From assembly GCA_016714935.1 (NCBI GenBank), contig JADKBU010000008.1, positions 1 through 60,137 of the forward strand: a stretch of DNA of 60,137 nucleotides, written 5' to 3'. The notes beneath the pieces were generated by a model, which worked only from the letters and a program-made list of their open reading frames with translations, was not told the origin of the DNA and made no database searches. The position numbers and the translations under genes were made by a program. Positions 1-9,477 of this stretch are shown here, in pieces; the first letter of the stretch is position 1; the number at the start of each line of letters is the position of its first letter. Origin of the DNA: Candidatus Accumulibacter propinquus. GTDB taxonomy: Bacteria > Pseudomonadota > Gammaproteobacteria > Burkholderiales > Rhodocyclaceae.

Positions 1-91
1 GCTACCCGGCTTGCACAGGCTTGATTCTATTCTTGACCTGGGAGGCCACACCACTCTCGTTCGCCGCCTTGGCTTGCGACCCGCAAGTTCG

Positions 92-1102
92 CTACACGGA
101 CGGAGTGTAGCGATAGTGCGTCGGCGACATGCCGCTCCAGCGTCTGAACGCGCGGGTGAATGCGCTCTGCTCGGAAAACCCGAGCAGGAAGGTGATTTCG
201 GTCACCGACTTGCTCGGGTCGTCGAGATAGCGGCGCGCGAGTTCGTGGCGCGTTTCATCGAACAGGCTCTGATAGCTCAGGCCCAGTTCGCCCAGCCTGC
301 GCTGCAGCGTGCGCTGGCTCATCCCCAGCGCGCTGGCGGTATCCTGCGCCGAAGGCGGCCCTGAAGTCAATTGCCGCAATACGTAGGCGCGGGTTCGACT
401 GACGAGGTCGTCGTCGAAAAACTGGGCCAGTTGCTCGGTCAGGATCCTGTCGAAGGTGTTGGCCAAGGGAATGTTCGCGGACGGCAGCGGCGAATCGACG
501 GCTTCGCGATCGAACAGCACGCTGTCCTCGGTGGCGCCGAACTGGACCTGGCAACCGAACAGATCCTGCCAGGGTTGCGGGTTGGCAGGCTCGGGGCGGC
601 GCAGGCGAAGGGCCGCAGCATTGAGCTTGCTGCCAAAATTGGTTCGGCACATGTCGAGCAGGATCGACAAGGTGAAATCGGTCATCAGGTGACCCACCGG
701 CGCTTCGTTGCGACCGTGATCATAGACGAAGCGCACGCCGGCCGGTTCGTCGACGCAAAGATAGCTGAAGCGGCTGCCGAGGATACGCGCGAAACGTTCC
801 ATCCGTTTCATGCCGGTGTGCAAGGTCCTGCTCGACAGCCAGGCATAGCCCATCGTCCCGAGATTGGACGGGTGCCAGCATTCGCCGGCACGCAGGGCAA
901 ACGCCGGGTCGGGAATCTGCGCCGCTGCCCTGGTAAAAGCGACATCAGCGAGCCGCCCGGGCAGGCGCGCGCAAACGTCGCGCAGGGTTTCCGGGCGGAC
1001 GCCTATTTCCTGCAGCAGTTGCTGCGGGTCTATGCCGTGCAGTTCGACGAGGCGCAACACCATCAACCAGACGGTGGCCAGGGTGCTCTCCGTTTTCAGC
1101 AT
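92..1102 (-). CDS. AraC-family transcriptional regulator with arabinose-binding-like N-terminal domain
   Basis: A cytoplasmic DNA-binding regulator of 336 residues. Residues about 20-210 resemble the arabinose-binding-like domain found in OruR/ArgR-type AraC proteins. The C-terminal ~100 residues hold the double helix-turn-helix, seen in ASALGMSQRTLQRRLGELG and in the closing signature FLLGFSEQSAFTRAFRRW..SP. The length is typical of this subfamily. It is divergent from the GGDEF-EAL gene across about 160 bases, so it might regulate that gene or itself, but no operator was recognised. Effector and targets cannot be read from the sequence. Confidence 0.9.
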   Translation of the reverse strand: MLKTESTLATVWLMVLRLVELHGIDPQQLLQEIGVRPETLRDVCARLPGRLADVAFTRAAAQIPDPAFALRAGECWHPSNLGTMGYAWLSSRTLHTGMKRMERFARILGSRFSYLCVDEPAGVRFVYDHGRNEAPVGHLMTDFTLSILLDMCRTNFGSKLNAAALRLRRPEPANPQPWQDLFGCQVQFGATEDSVLFDREAVDSPLPSANIPLANTFDRILTEQLAQFFDDDLVSRTRAYVLRQLTSGPPSAQDTASALGMSQRTLQRRLGELGLSYQSLFDETRHELARRYLDDPSKSVTEITFLLGFSEQSAFTRAFRRWSGMSPTHYRYTPSV

Positions 1103-1264
1103 GACTGGCGGCTCCCCGCGATTTTGTAGTTCATCCTGGCACGAATGGTCATGCGAAAGGCTTGTCGGGTCAAGCGTCTTTGCGCGCTGTTGCGTAAGCT
1201 CGATCGATCAGACAGGCACGCCAATCAGGGCAACCGGAATTGGCTCGCATCGGGAAGCAGAACA

Positions 1265-2629
1265 ATGATCGACCATCCATATCGTCCGCCACCGGAACGT
1301 CCGCAGCGCTATTTCGACACCATGCCTGTCGCGGATCCCCTGCTGGATCCGATCACCGGATTTCTCAACCGAAAGGCCGGTCTGCGTGCGGCGGCGATCC
1401 TGGTGGCCGAGTCCAACACCAGTCACATTCCATTGGGCACCATCTGGGTGGATATCGACCGCTTCCGGCAGGTCAATGAGTCATTCGGACACCGCGGCGG
1501 CGATCGGGTCATCGCACTGATCGCTGAACGTATCCGTGCGGTCGTTCGCCTTCAGTGCGAGTACTCGCGTACCGGAAGTGACGAATTCGTCCTGCTGGTT
1601 CCCGCTATTGACCACGCCGAAGCCGAACAGCTGGCGCGGAGACTACTTGTCGAAATCGAACGGCCATTACGCATCGATACCATCCTGATCCGGCCATCCG
1701 CCAGCATCGGCGTTGCCATCAATCAGATCGGGGAAAATCCGATCGCTTTGCTCGAGCGCGCCGACCGCGCGATGGTCGAAGCCAAGCGCCAGGGCGGTAA
1801 TCGTCTGGTCATGTCCGGCGACGAGCCATTGACCGGGCGCCTTGGGGTGCAACTGGCGCGCGAGGAACTGGCCATCGAGAGCGCCCTGCATGCTGCCCTG
1901 GAAAGTGGTGGCCTGCGCCTCGACTTCCAGCCCATCCTCGGCCTGGATGGCCGGGTCGAGGCGGTCGAAGCGTTGATGCGCTGCTACGTCAATGGACAGC
2001 AAGTCGATCCGGCGCGATTCATTCCGGTCGCCGAGAAAACCGGCCTGATCGTTCGCCTCGGCGAATGGAGCCTGCTCCAGGGCACCCGCTGCGCGGCCCG
2101 CCTGTGCCGGCAGGGCACGCCGACGAAACTGGCGATCAATGTCTCGCGTGCTCAGCTCCTCTCGCCCAGGTTCATCCAGGCGCTGCATGGTGCCCTGATT
2201 TGTGCCGACGTGCCGCCGGCACTGATCGAACTCGAACTGACCGAATCCCTGATCATGGATCTGTCGGAAACCGTCCAGGCCAATCTGCGCACCGCGCGCG
2301 AAGTCGGCGTCGGCCTGGCAATCGACGACTTCGGTACCGGCTATTCCTGCCTGTCGAATCTGAAAGACCTGCCAGCCACCAAACTCAAGCTCGACCGAGC
2401 CTTCGTCGGCGTTCTGCCAGACGACCGGCGATCCTTCGCCATCGTCAAGGGGATGACGCGGCTTGGCCAGGAACTCGGGATGATAGTGGTCGCCGAAGGC
2501 GTGGAAACCGGCACCCAATTGGCGGCACTGGCCGAGGCGGGTGTCGATGCGAGCCAGGGCTTCCTGCATGCCCGGCCGATGACCGAAGACGCCTTGCTGG
2601 CATGGATGAAACAGCGAGAACAGAAATGA
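1265..2629 (+). CDS. GGDEF-EAL protein, probable c-di-GMP phosphodiesterase with degenerate cyclase site
   Basis: A c-di-GMP turnover enzyme without a visible sensor or membrane segment. I chose the ATG at 1265 (MIDHPYRPP) over an upstream in-frame ATG at 1145, because the extra residues look unlike protein sequence. The GGDEF domain (about residues 30-190) carries GSDEF instead of GGDEF, and no RxxD inhibitory site is seen at the usual place. The EAL domain (about 205-450) keeps the key residues: QPI, EAL, NVSRAQL, ELTES, DDFGTGYS, LKLDR, VAEGVET and QGFLHARP. The likely activity is therefore c-di-GMP hydrolysis with a weak or regulatory GGDEF domain. Its TGA overlaps the ATG of the next gene (ATGA), which implies translational coupling. 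Confidence 0.92.
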   Translation: MIDHPYRPPPERPQRYFDTMPVADPLLDPITGFLNRKAGLRAAAILVAESNTSHIPLGTIWVDIDRFRQVNESFGHRGGDRVIALIAERIRAVVRLQCEYSRTGSDEFVLLVPAIDHAEAEQLARRLLVEIERPLRIDTILIRPSASIGVAINQIGENPIALLERADRAMVEAKRQGGNRLVMSGDEPLTGRLGVQLAREELAIESALHAALESGGLRLDFQPILGLDGRVEAVEALMRCYVNGQQVDPARFIPVAEKTGLIVRLGEWSLLQGTRCAARLCRQGTPTKLAINVSRAQLLSPRFIQALHGALICADVPPALIELELTESLIMDLSETVQANLRTAREVGVGLAIDDFGTGYSCLSNLKDLPATKLKLDRAFVGVLPDDRRSFAIVKGMTRLGQELGMIVVAEGVETGTQLAALAEAGVDASQGFLHARPMTEDALLAWMKQREQK

Positions 2630-3510
2630 CCGAAATTGCCGACAACGTCCTGAGCGAGCGCCCCGCCATCGACCGGGTTCTCGAACAATCGCTCAGGGAT
2701 CTGGACATCCCGCCGCGCCCGCTGATCATCGACCGAATCAAGGCCGAGATGGGCAGCGCCAGTCCCAACCTGAGATACGTCGGGCAGTTGATCAGTGTCG
2801 ACGTCAGCCTGGCCGCCGGTTTGATCAAGACCGCAAACTCCCCGTACTTCGGCTTTCGCAACCGGGCTCGCTCGGTGCACGAAGCCCTCCTGATGCTCGG
2901 CCTGGATGTCACCAGCCGCGCCGTGGCCGCCATCAGCCTACGTCAGGCGCTTCCGAACAACGGCCAGCTCGAGCGCTTCTGGGGCGCTTCGGCGCAGATT
3001 GCCGTGCTCTCGAGCTGGCTCGCGCAGCAGACGGCCAACCCTCGCCTGGATGCCGGTGATGCCTATACCTACGGGCTGTTTCGTGACTGCGGCATTGCCG
3101 TTCTGCTCATCCGCCTTCCGGCCTACCGGCAAACGCTGGAAAGTGCCAATGCCAATACCGATCTGGCCTTTACGGCCGTCGAACAACAGGATTTCAGGAC
3201 CGATCACGCCATGGTCGGCTGTCTGCTGGCACAGAACTGGTGGTTGCCGGAAGAGATCTGCCTGGCGATCCGCCATCACCATGACCGATCGGCGATCGAT
3301 TTCTTCGATTCCGGCCTGCCCGCCAGCAGCCGCTATCTGGTAGCCGCCAGTCAAACGGCCGAACACATCGTCCAGCAACTGACCGGCGGTAGCCGCACGC
3401 AGGAATGGTCAAAGCTCGGCAGTTCGTGCCTGCGCCTGCTCAGGCTCGCAGCGTCCGACCTGCCCGAACTCTACCGAGGCGCCGAAGCTGTACTCGCAAC
3501 GGTGGATTGA
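2626..3510 (+). CDS. HDOD domain protein
   Basis: A 294-residue protein with an HDOD domain (residues about 30-230), a metal-free HD-like fold used in bacterial signalling. Visible features include the PPRPLIID start of the domain, SVDVSLAAGLIKTANSPYFG and the later CLLAQNWWLPEEICLAIRHHH segment. The start overlaps the stop of the preceding GGDEF-EAL gene by four bases, so the two are almost certainly co-expressed and may act in one c-di-GMP output pathway (inference). No enzymatic domain is fused to it. The target process is unknown. Confidence 0.9.
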   Translation: MTEIADNVLSERPAIDRVLEQSLRDLDIPPRPLIIDRIKAEMGSASPNLRYVGQLISVDVSLAAGLIKTANSPYFGFRNRARSVHEALLMLGLDVTSRAVAAISLRQALPNNGQLERFWGASAQIAVLSSWLAQQTANPRLDAGDAYTYGLFRDCGIAVLLIRLPAYRQTLESANANTDLAFTAVEQQDFRTDHAMVGCLLAQNWWLPEEICLAIRHHHDRSAIDFFDSGLPASSRYLVAASQTAEHIVQQLTGGSRTQEWSKLGSSCLRLLRLAASDLPELYRGAEAVLATVD

Positions 3511-3588
3511 GGGGTAAGTGCAAGCACAGGATCTGCCATTGCCGGGTGACGCCCTGGCGGCTTCTGAAGCCAATGGCGATACCGCCGC

Positions 3589-3996
3589 TTACGACCCAAT
3601 CCGCTTGAGCACGCCGTTGTCGATGCGCACCCGGTCGCCGGAGTAAAAGCCCGGCTTCTCGTTGAACTTGATTTGCCGGGTCTTGCCGTTGTCCATGCGC
3701 ACCACGACCTGATACTCGGTTTGTTCCTTGACCTTCTTTTCCACCTGATGGCCGGCGTAGGCGCCACCCGCAACGCCAGCCACGGTGGCCACGGTCTTGC
3801 CCCGGCCGCCGCCGACCTGATTGCCGAGCAGTCCACCGACAACGCCGCCGGCAACCGCACCGAGGCCGGAGCCTTCGCCCTTGACGTGAACCTCGCGGAC
3901 TTCCGCGACACTGCCGCAGTTATTGCAGCTTGCCGCGAATGCCGAAAGCGAAAGCAGCATCGACGCGGTGAACAACGCCAAGCGTCCAGGGATCAT
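3589..3996 (-). CDS. Glycine-zipper 2TM domain envelope protein
   Basis: A small exported protein of about 135 residues. The start at 3996 (MIPGRLALF) is preceded by a GGAG ribosome-binding site and begins a signal peptide ending at LSAFAA; the longer frame upstream looks non-coding. A glycine-zipper region (about residues 50-95, GLGAVAGGVVGGLLGNQVGGG and a second GVAGGAYAGHQVEK) matches the Rick_17kDa/glycine-zipper 2TM family of outer-membrane-associated proteins. The C-terminal ~40 residues form a small beta-rich tail seen in betaproteobacterial members. A CNNC motif follows the signal peptide. It converges with the HDOD gene. A role in envelope integrity is inferred from the family. Confidence 0.85.
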   Translation of the reverse strand: MIPGRLALFTASMLLSLSAFAASCNNCGSVAEVREVHVKGEGSGLGAVAGGVVGGLLGNQVGGGRGKTVATVAGVAGGAYAGHQVEKKVKEQTEYQVVVRMDNGKTRQIKFNEKPGFYSGDRVRIDNGVLKRIGS

Positions 3997-4366
3997 GACA
4001 TTTCTCCAGTAATCTTGTGGCACTGGTTTGGATGACCTCGGAGTGAAACCGCGAGGCCGCTTGAATCGCAACCCAACAAGTATAGCGGCCCCGGAGAGCC
4101 CTGTCAGCGCGACCGCGTTCGGTTTCCCCCGAACCGCGCGCTGATCATGCGATGTGGTGTCCCCCGTCATCACGCGCAACAAGCCGCCACCAGCAAATGC
4201 ACATCACGACCCATCGACGAACCACCGGCCTTGCCCAATAGCGATAGCGCTTGCCCCGGACGAGCGCTTTGTCTGAGAATCCACGCCATGCAGAATCATC
4301 TGCGCTGCAAACCGAGCAGCACCTTGTCATCGTGGAACCGATCCGACCATTTTCCGGGGATTTCTC

Positions 4367-6222
4367 ATGAAGCTTCGCCTGACGCTTGCGGACGCCGCTG
4401 GTCTGCCTGCATCCGTTACGACCCGTATCGATTTTGGTGACCGCCAGAGCATCAGGCTGGGGCGTTTGGAGGGGCTGGAGTGGACACTGCCCGACCCCAG
4501 GCGGGTACTCTCGGGCTGCCATTGCGAAGTCAGGCGCTTGCAGGATGCTTACCTGCTTTACGATCTGTCGACCAATGGTACTTTCCTCGAAGGCAGCACG
4601 ACCCGGCTGACCAGCCCGCATACGCTGCAGGACGGCGAGCGACTGGTGATCGGCGACTACCTGATTCGGGTCGAACTGACGGCTGACAGCGAGCAAACCG
4701 ACGACGACAGGACCCGCATCGTCGCCGGCACGCTCCCCGAACCCCTGCTGGAATTGACGGTCCGGAACAAGCCGACACTCGCCGATCAGCCTGCCTTGAC
4801 CACCCGACTGGGTCGCCAGGGCGAACTCCGAATCGGCCGCGATGACAGTGCGGACTGGACGTTGCCCGACCGCGCCGGCGGCCTTTCCCGGCAGCATTGC
4901 ACGATCCGCTTCACCGATGGCGCCTTCGTCCTCCAGGACACCTCATCCAACGGCACTTTCGTCAATGGCAACGTCGAGCGCATCAGCGACCACCACCGGC
5001 TGCGCGACGGGGACCTCCTGTCAATCGGCAGTTACCTGATTGCGGCGCAGGTCAGCGGCCTTGCTGAGGTCGCCACGCCGGCCCCCACCAGTCAGGAATC
5101 CGACAAGGCCGAATACCCTTCCGCGCAGCCTGTCGCACCCGCGCCAGTACTGCAGGCGCCAGCCCGTCCCACCGGCGGCACGCGGCGCGGCGGCGATCCG
5201 GCCGCCATGCTTGCCGACCTGCCTCCGGCGATCCCGGCGCCAGCCGGCCGTGACGAGGAGGCGACGCCGGCAAAAGTGCCGCTGGTCGAAGACGGCGTCA
5301 CCCGCCTGGCGCGCGTGCTCAAGACCCCGCCCATGCCGCCAGAAAACAAAAAGCTCGCTGAAGCCGCAGGAACTGCTCCAGCCGCTCCAGCCGCCGCTCC
5401 AGTCAAGAAGGGCGACGCCGGTGTGACGCCGGAGCCGCCCTTGCAGACGCCGGTCGACGACCGGGTACTGGCCGGCATCGCCAGAGGATTGGGGCTGTCG
5501 CCGGAAGACCTCGACGAAGCCGACGCCGCCGTGCTCGGCGAACGAATGGGGGAGCTGATCCTGTTGCTCACCGAAGAAGTCCGGCAGTTGCTGGCGCTGC
5601 GCGATGCCGCCCTGGCGCAGCCGGCTGGCGCTCGCCCCGGCCCGAGCGCCAGCAACCCCCTGGCAATCATGCCGACCAGCGAGGAAGCCCTGCGCGTGCT
5701 TTTTGGACCGCCACGACGCGCCTATCTGGACAGTCGCCAGTCATTCCAGACCGCCTTGAGCGATTTGCGCCAGCACTTCCGGCAAACCGACGCGGCCGTT
5801 CGCGCCGCCACACTGACACTGGCCAACGAACTGGCTCCCGAGGCCATCGACAAGGCGGCGTCGGCGGAGAGTTTCATCGGCCAACTGCTCAGCTCACGCA
5901 AGGCCAGGCTGTGGGATATCTACGTCGAACGCTGGGCCGGACGCACACCCTTGCAGCCGGGCCACCCCGTCAGCTCGTTCATCGACACCTTCGCCGACGC
6001 CACCACCAAGCTCGACCGAAACAGGGATGGCATAGGATGCCGAGCGATGCCAACTCAGACTCCGTGCAGCGCCCTGCCGCCCGATCAGCGAGCGAAAGTC
6101 AGGGCGGGCAACGCGGACCTGGTGGCAGACAACCGCCAGCCCCGGGATCGGGGTCACTCGGCACCCGCTTCCACAACCCAGGACAATCAGCGCCGGCCGC
6201 CAGGCGCGAGGAGGCTGCATGA
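4367..6222 (+). CDS. Double-FHA domain protein with TagH-like C-terminal region (probable frameshift near 6020-6036)
   Basis: Two N-terminal forkhead-associated domains bind phosphothreonine peptides: residues about 15-105 (LGRLEGLEW, SGCHCEV, STNGTFLEG) and about 135-225 (RIGRDDSADW, LSRQHCTI, SSNGTFVNG). A Pro/Ala-rich linker (about 225-355) leads to a domain (about 365-550, including LLSSRKARLWDIYVERW) resembling the C-terminal part of TagH-type FHA proteins. The frame that starts at 4367 runs on to 6316 and would overlap the next gene. Switching frame near 6020-6036 gives a hydrophilic tail ending in EEAA with a TGA at 6220 that overlaps the next ATG (ATGA). I take this as the true end. 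There are no type VI secretion genes nearby. Confidence 0.8.
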
Positions 6223-6692
6223 AGTTCTTCAGTTACGCCGATCCGGACGAACAGATCACTGCGCAAGGTCGACAGCCCGGCCTGCGCCCGCTACTGCGGG
6301 AATTCTCGGACGATGAACTCGACAGCCTCGACAACTTCGTTGCCGAACTGCGTTTCGCGGCCGGCAGCAGGATCATTGCCGCCGGCGAGCGCAACGATGC
6401 CTTGTTCATCGTCGTCTCCGGCAACGTCCGGCTGACCACTGTCGAAGCAGACGAGGCCGAGCACGAAGTGGATCGACTGGTGGAGGGCGAAGCCTTCGGC
6501 ATCCAGTCCTTTCTCGATGGCGAGGTCAGCGTGCTCGGCGCCACGGCCCTGGAGGCGACCGAGATCCTGGTCTTGCGCCGGGCTTCCTTCGAACAACTGG
6601 CGGCCTGGAAACCCGCACTGGCAATCGCCCTGCTCCAGGATCTCGCCGCCTATGCCAGCCGTCGCCTGCGCCAGATCCAGATCGCCTGTTGA
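6219..6692 (+). CDS. Small stand-alone cyclic-nucleotide-binding domain protein
   Basis: A 157-residue protein that is essentially one Crp/PKA-type cyclic-nucleotide-binding beta-barrel (residues about 35-140). Recognisable parts are the RIIAAGERNDALFIVVSG strand-turn-strand and the phosphate-binding-cassette region VEGEAFGIQSFLDGEVSVLGATA. There is no helix-turn-helix, so it is not a Crp-type transcription factor. It overlaps the upstream FHA gene by four bases and is 23 bases from the downstream redox gene. It is probably a signal-sensing subunit working on one of these partners (inference). Whether it binds cAMP, cGMP or another ligand cannot be read from the sequence. Confidence 0.85.
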   Translation: MKFFSYADPDEQITAQGRQPGLRPLLREFSDDELDSLDNFVAELRFAAGSRIIAAGERNDALFIVVSGNVRLTTVEADEAEHEVDRLVEGEAFGIQSFLDGEVSVLGATALEATEILVLRRASFEQLAAWKPALAIALLQDLAAYASRRLRQIQIAC

Positions 6693-6715
6693 GACCGCCC
6701 CCCGAGAGCCACGCC

Positions 6716-9367
6716 ATGAGCCCCGAGCTATTCTTCGCCAACTACACCAGGCGCGCGTCGGCCCTGCCCAAGCCGGCATGGCAGATGCTGCGCATCCTGA
6801 CCCTGCTCGTCACCCTGGGCTTCGCCGCCCTGCTGGCGCTGAACCCCGGCGTCGGGCTCAGGCTGTGGTGGGGACTGGCCATTCCCGTACTGCCGGCGAT
6901 CCTGGTGATCGCACCGGGACTCTGGCGCCAGGTCTGCCCGATGGCCTTCCTCAACCAGATTCCGCGCATGACCGGCAGCAGCCGCAGTCGGCCGCTACCC
7001 GGCAAGTGGAAGGACGCCGCCTTCCTGATTGCCGTGACCATCTTCCTCGCCTGCGTCGCCGCCCGTTCGGCCCTGCTCAACCAAGCCGGCGGGCTGGTCG
7101 CCGCCGGCATCGTCGGAGTCCTGATTCTGGCCTTTGTCGGCGGTCTGGTGTTTGCCGGACGCAGCGGCTGGTGCGGCACCTTCTGCCCCCTGGGACCGAT
7201 CCAGCGCACCTATGGCCATGCACCGCTGGTGGTCGTGCCGAACGGCTATTGCCCGACCTGCGTCGGCTGCCAGAAGAACTGCTACGACTTCAACCCGCGC
7301 GGTGCGATCTTCGCCGACCTGGTCGACCCGGACCAGCGCTACGCCAGCCAGCGGCGGCTGTTCATCGGCCTGCTGCCGGGGCTGATCTGCGCCTATTTCC
7401 TGCAGGGGCCGAGCCAGACCTATGGCCATGAACTCTATCTGGCGATCCTGCTCGGTTCGTGTTGCGCCTCGGCGGGCCTGTACGCCATCGCCACCAGCTA
7501 CTTTCCGCTTTCTCCACATCGCGTCGCAGCGGTTTTTGCCGCGGTCGCACTGGCCATCTTCTACTGGTTTGCCGGCCCCATCGTGCTCGACACCCTGGCC
7601 TATTTCCTCTCCTTCGCGGCTCCCGAGTGGCTGATCGCCGCGACCCGCAGCGTCGGCGCCATTGGCGGGATGGTGTTGCTGGTTTCCAGTCTCCACGCGG
7701 AAAGGATGTTCAGGCAGGCTTCGAGCAAAGCCGCCGACGCGGCGCCTGAGCCAACCCGCAAGACGCAGTTGCGCACCCGCTTCGGCGGCACGCAGTCAGC
7801 GCAGGTGACCGACCGGGAGACGAAGGTCGCCTTCCCGGTCGCCAAGGGTGCGACCCTGCTCGATGCCATCGAAAGCGCCGGTCTGAAGATCAACTACGGC
7901 TGCCGGGCCGGTCTGTGTGGTGCCGACGCGGTCGTGGTCTGTGAAGGCAGCAAACACCTGTCCGCCGCCGGCGACGACGAAACCGCGACCCTGCGGCGAC
8001 TGGGGCTTGAAGGCAAGGCGCGGCTGGCGTGCATGTGCCGCGTCAGCGGCCCGGTGGTCATCGACCGCGATCCAACTTCCGCCGCTCCCGAACCCACCCT
8101 GGCCGCCCCCGCCGCACCGGCAGTAGACCACGCCCTCGCCAGCGGTGTTGCGCGGGTGGTGATCATCGGCAACGGTGTCGCCGGCACCAGCGCCGCCGAA
8201 CACCTGCGCCGGCTGAGCGACTCGCTGCAGATCGACATGATCACCAGCGAACCGCTGCACTTCTACAATCGCATGGCCATCGGCCGCCTGATCTACGGTC
8301 GCGCCGGCATGGACGGCCTGCAACTGATCCCGGACAACTGGTACGCCAAGAATCGGGTCGAAGTCTGGCGCAACTCGATCGCCCGCTCGGTGGACCGGCA
8401 GAACAAGACCGTACTGCTGGCCACCGGTGAATCGCTGCCCTACGACAAGCTGATCCTCGCCACCGGCGCCCACTGCACCACGCCGGACCCGGATTTTCTC
8501 TCATTCGACAACGCCTTCGTGCTGCGCTCGGCCGAAGACGCCCAGGCGTTGCGCCAGCACGTGCAATTGCGGCGGGCACGCCGGGCGCTGGTGATCGGCG
8601 GCGGTGTACTCGGCGTCGAAGCGGCCGACGCCCTGCACCACCTCGGCCTGCACGTCACGCTGCTGCAGCGATCGGACCGTCTGATGAACACCCAGCTCGA
8701 CCACCAGGGCGCCGCCCGCCTCGCCGCCTATCTGGAAGGCATCGGCATCCAGGTGCTGACAGAGGTCAATGTCAGCCGCTGGGAAGGCCAGGGCGAAGGG
8801 TTGCGGGCCGCCTGGCTGGCGCACGGACCGTGTGCCAGGGCGGACGTGTTCGTCGCTTGCCTGGGCATCAGCGCGAATGCACAACTGGCACGCGCTGCCG
8901 GCCTGGAAGTCGGCCACGGCATCCGGGTGGATGCCTGCATGCGCAGCAGCGACCCGGACATCTACGCCGTCGGCGATGTGGCCGAGTTGCCTGGCGCGCT
9001 GCGCGGTCTGTGGGCGGTGGGCGCCGCGCAGGCCGCCACCGCCGCCGGCGCGCTGCTCGGTCAGCCGCAACCCTACCAGGCACCTCGCGTCGTTCTCCAG
9101 CTCAAATGCGACGGGATCGACCTGCGCAGCTTTGGCGAAATCGCTGCCCGGCCCGGCGACGAGGAGTACACCGCGTTACCGAACGCGGCCTCCTGGTGGC
9201 GGCTGATCCTGCGCCAGGGGGTGCTGGTCGGCGCGATTTATGTCGGTCCGCCGCGCTCGGCAAAGGATTTCACGCGCGTCGTGCAGGCCGGTGCGGACCT
9301 GACCTCGCTGCGGGCGGATTTACGACGCGGGGACCTGACGGGTCTGGCGAAACTGGGCACGGATTGA
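6716..9367 (+). CDS. Membrane Fe-S / ferredoxin / FAD-NAD(P) oxidoreductase triple fusion
   Basis: An 883-residue electron-transfer protein with three modules. Residues 1 to ~350 form a polytopic membrane domain with NosR/NapH-like cysteine motifs (QVCPMAF, GWCGTFCPLG) and a 4Fe-4S motif CPTCVGCQKNC. Residues ~370-455 form a plant-type 2Fe-2S ferredoxin domain in which the usual third ligand is Asp404 (C396, C401, D404; later C409, C439, C441). Residues ~478-883 are a pyridine-nucleotide-disulfide-type reductase with FAD motif GNGVAG, NAD(P) motif GGGVLGVE and second FAD motif YAVGDVAE. The ATG at 6716 was chosen because membrane-protein sequence begins there. It is third in a tight operon with FHA and cyclic-nucleotide-binding genes, suggesting signal-controlled electron transfer. 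Donor and acceptor are unknown. Confidence 0.87.
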   Translation: MSPELFFANYTRRASALPKPAWQMLRILTLLVTLGFAALLALNPGVGLRLWWGLAIPVLPAILVIAPGLWRQVCPMAFLNQIPRMTGSSRSRPLPGKWKDAAFLIAVTIFLACVAARSALLNQAGGLVAAGIVGVLILAFVGGLVFAGRSGWCGTFCPLGPIQRTYGHAPLVVVPNGYCPTCVGCQKNCYDFNPRGAIFADLVDPDQRYASQRRLFIGLLPGLICAYFLQGPSQTYGHELYLAILLGSCCASAGLYAIATSYFPLSPHRVAAVFAAVALAIFYWFAGPIVLDTLAYFLSFAAPEWLIAATRSVGAIGGMVLLVSSLHAERMFRQASSKAADAAPEPTRKTQLRTRFGGTQSAQVTDRETKVAFPVAKGATLLDAIESAGLKINYGCRAGLCGADAVVVCEGSKHLSAAGDDETATLRRLGLEGKARLACMCRVSGPVVIDRDPTSAAPEPTLAAPAAPAVDHALASGVARVVIIGNGVAGTSAAEHLRRLSDSLQIDMITSEPLHFYNRMAIGRLIYGRAGMDGLQLIPDNWYAKNRVEVWRNSIARSVDRQNKTVLLATGESLPYDKLILATGAHCTTPDPDFLSFDNAFVLRSAEDAQALRQHVQLRRARRALVIGGGVLGVEAADALHHLGLHVTLLQRSDRLMNTQLDHQGAARLAAYLEGIGIQVLTEVNVSRWEGQGEGLRAAWLAHGPCARADVFVACLGISANAQLARAAGLEVGHGIRVDACMRSSDPDIYAVGDVAELPGALRGLWAVGAAQAATAAGALLGQPQPYQAPRVVLQLKCDGIDLRSFGEIAARPGDEEYTALPNAASWWRLILRQGVLVGAIYVGPPRSAKDFTRVVQAGADLTSLRADLRRGDLTGLAKLGTD

Positions 9368-9477
9368 GTCGCCGCACGCGAGCGCGCCGGGAGCGTGCCG
9401 CGCAGCCGCAGCCATCGCGCAGAGGGCCGGCCCTGAGTGTTACCCTGCTACCGACAAGCCGCCAAGGCCTCTGATCG

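Noticed and set aside
1145..1264. Upstream start for the GGDEF-EAL gene
   Set aside because: The 40 extra residues do not resemble the family; the ATG at 1265 is a better start.
3536..3576. Possible hairpin between the HDOD and glycine-zipper genes
   Set aside because: GCCATTG and CAATGGC pair across about 27 bases with an inner GGCTTC/GAAGCC, but there is no T run and the arrangement is weak for a terminator.
4367..6222. TagH-like FHA protein as evidence for a type VI secretion system
   Set aside because: No other type VI component is present in the window. The neighbours are a nucleotide-binding protein and a redox protein.
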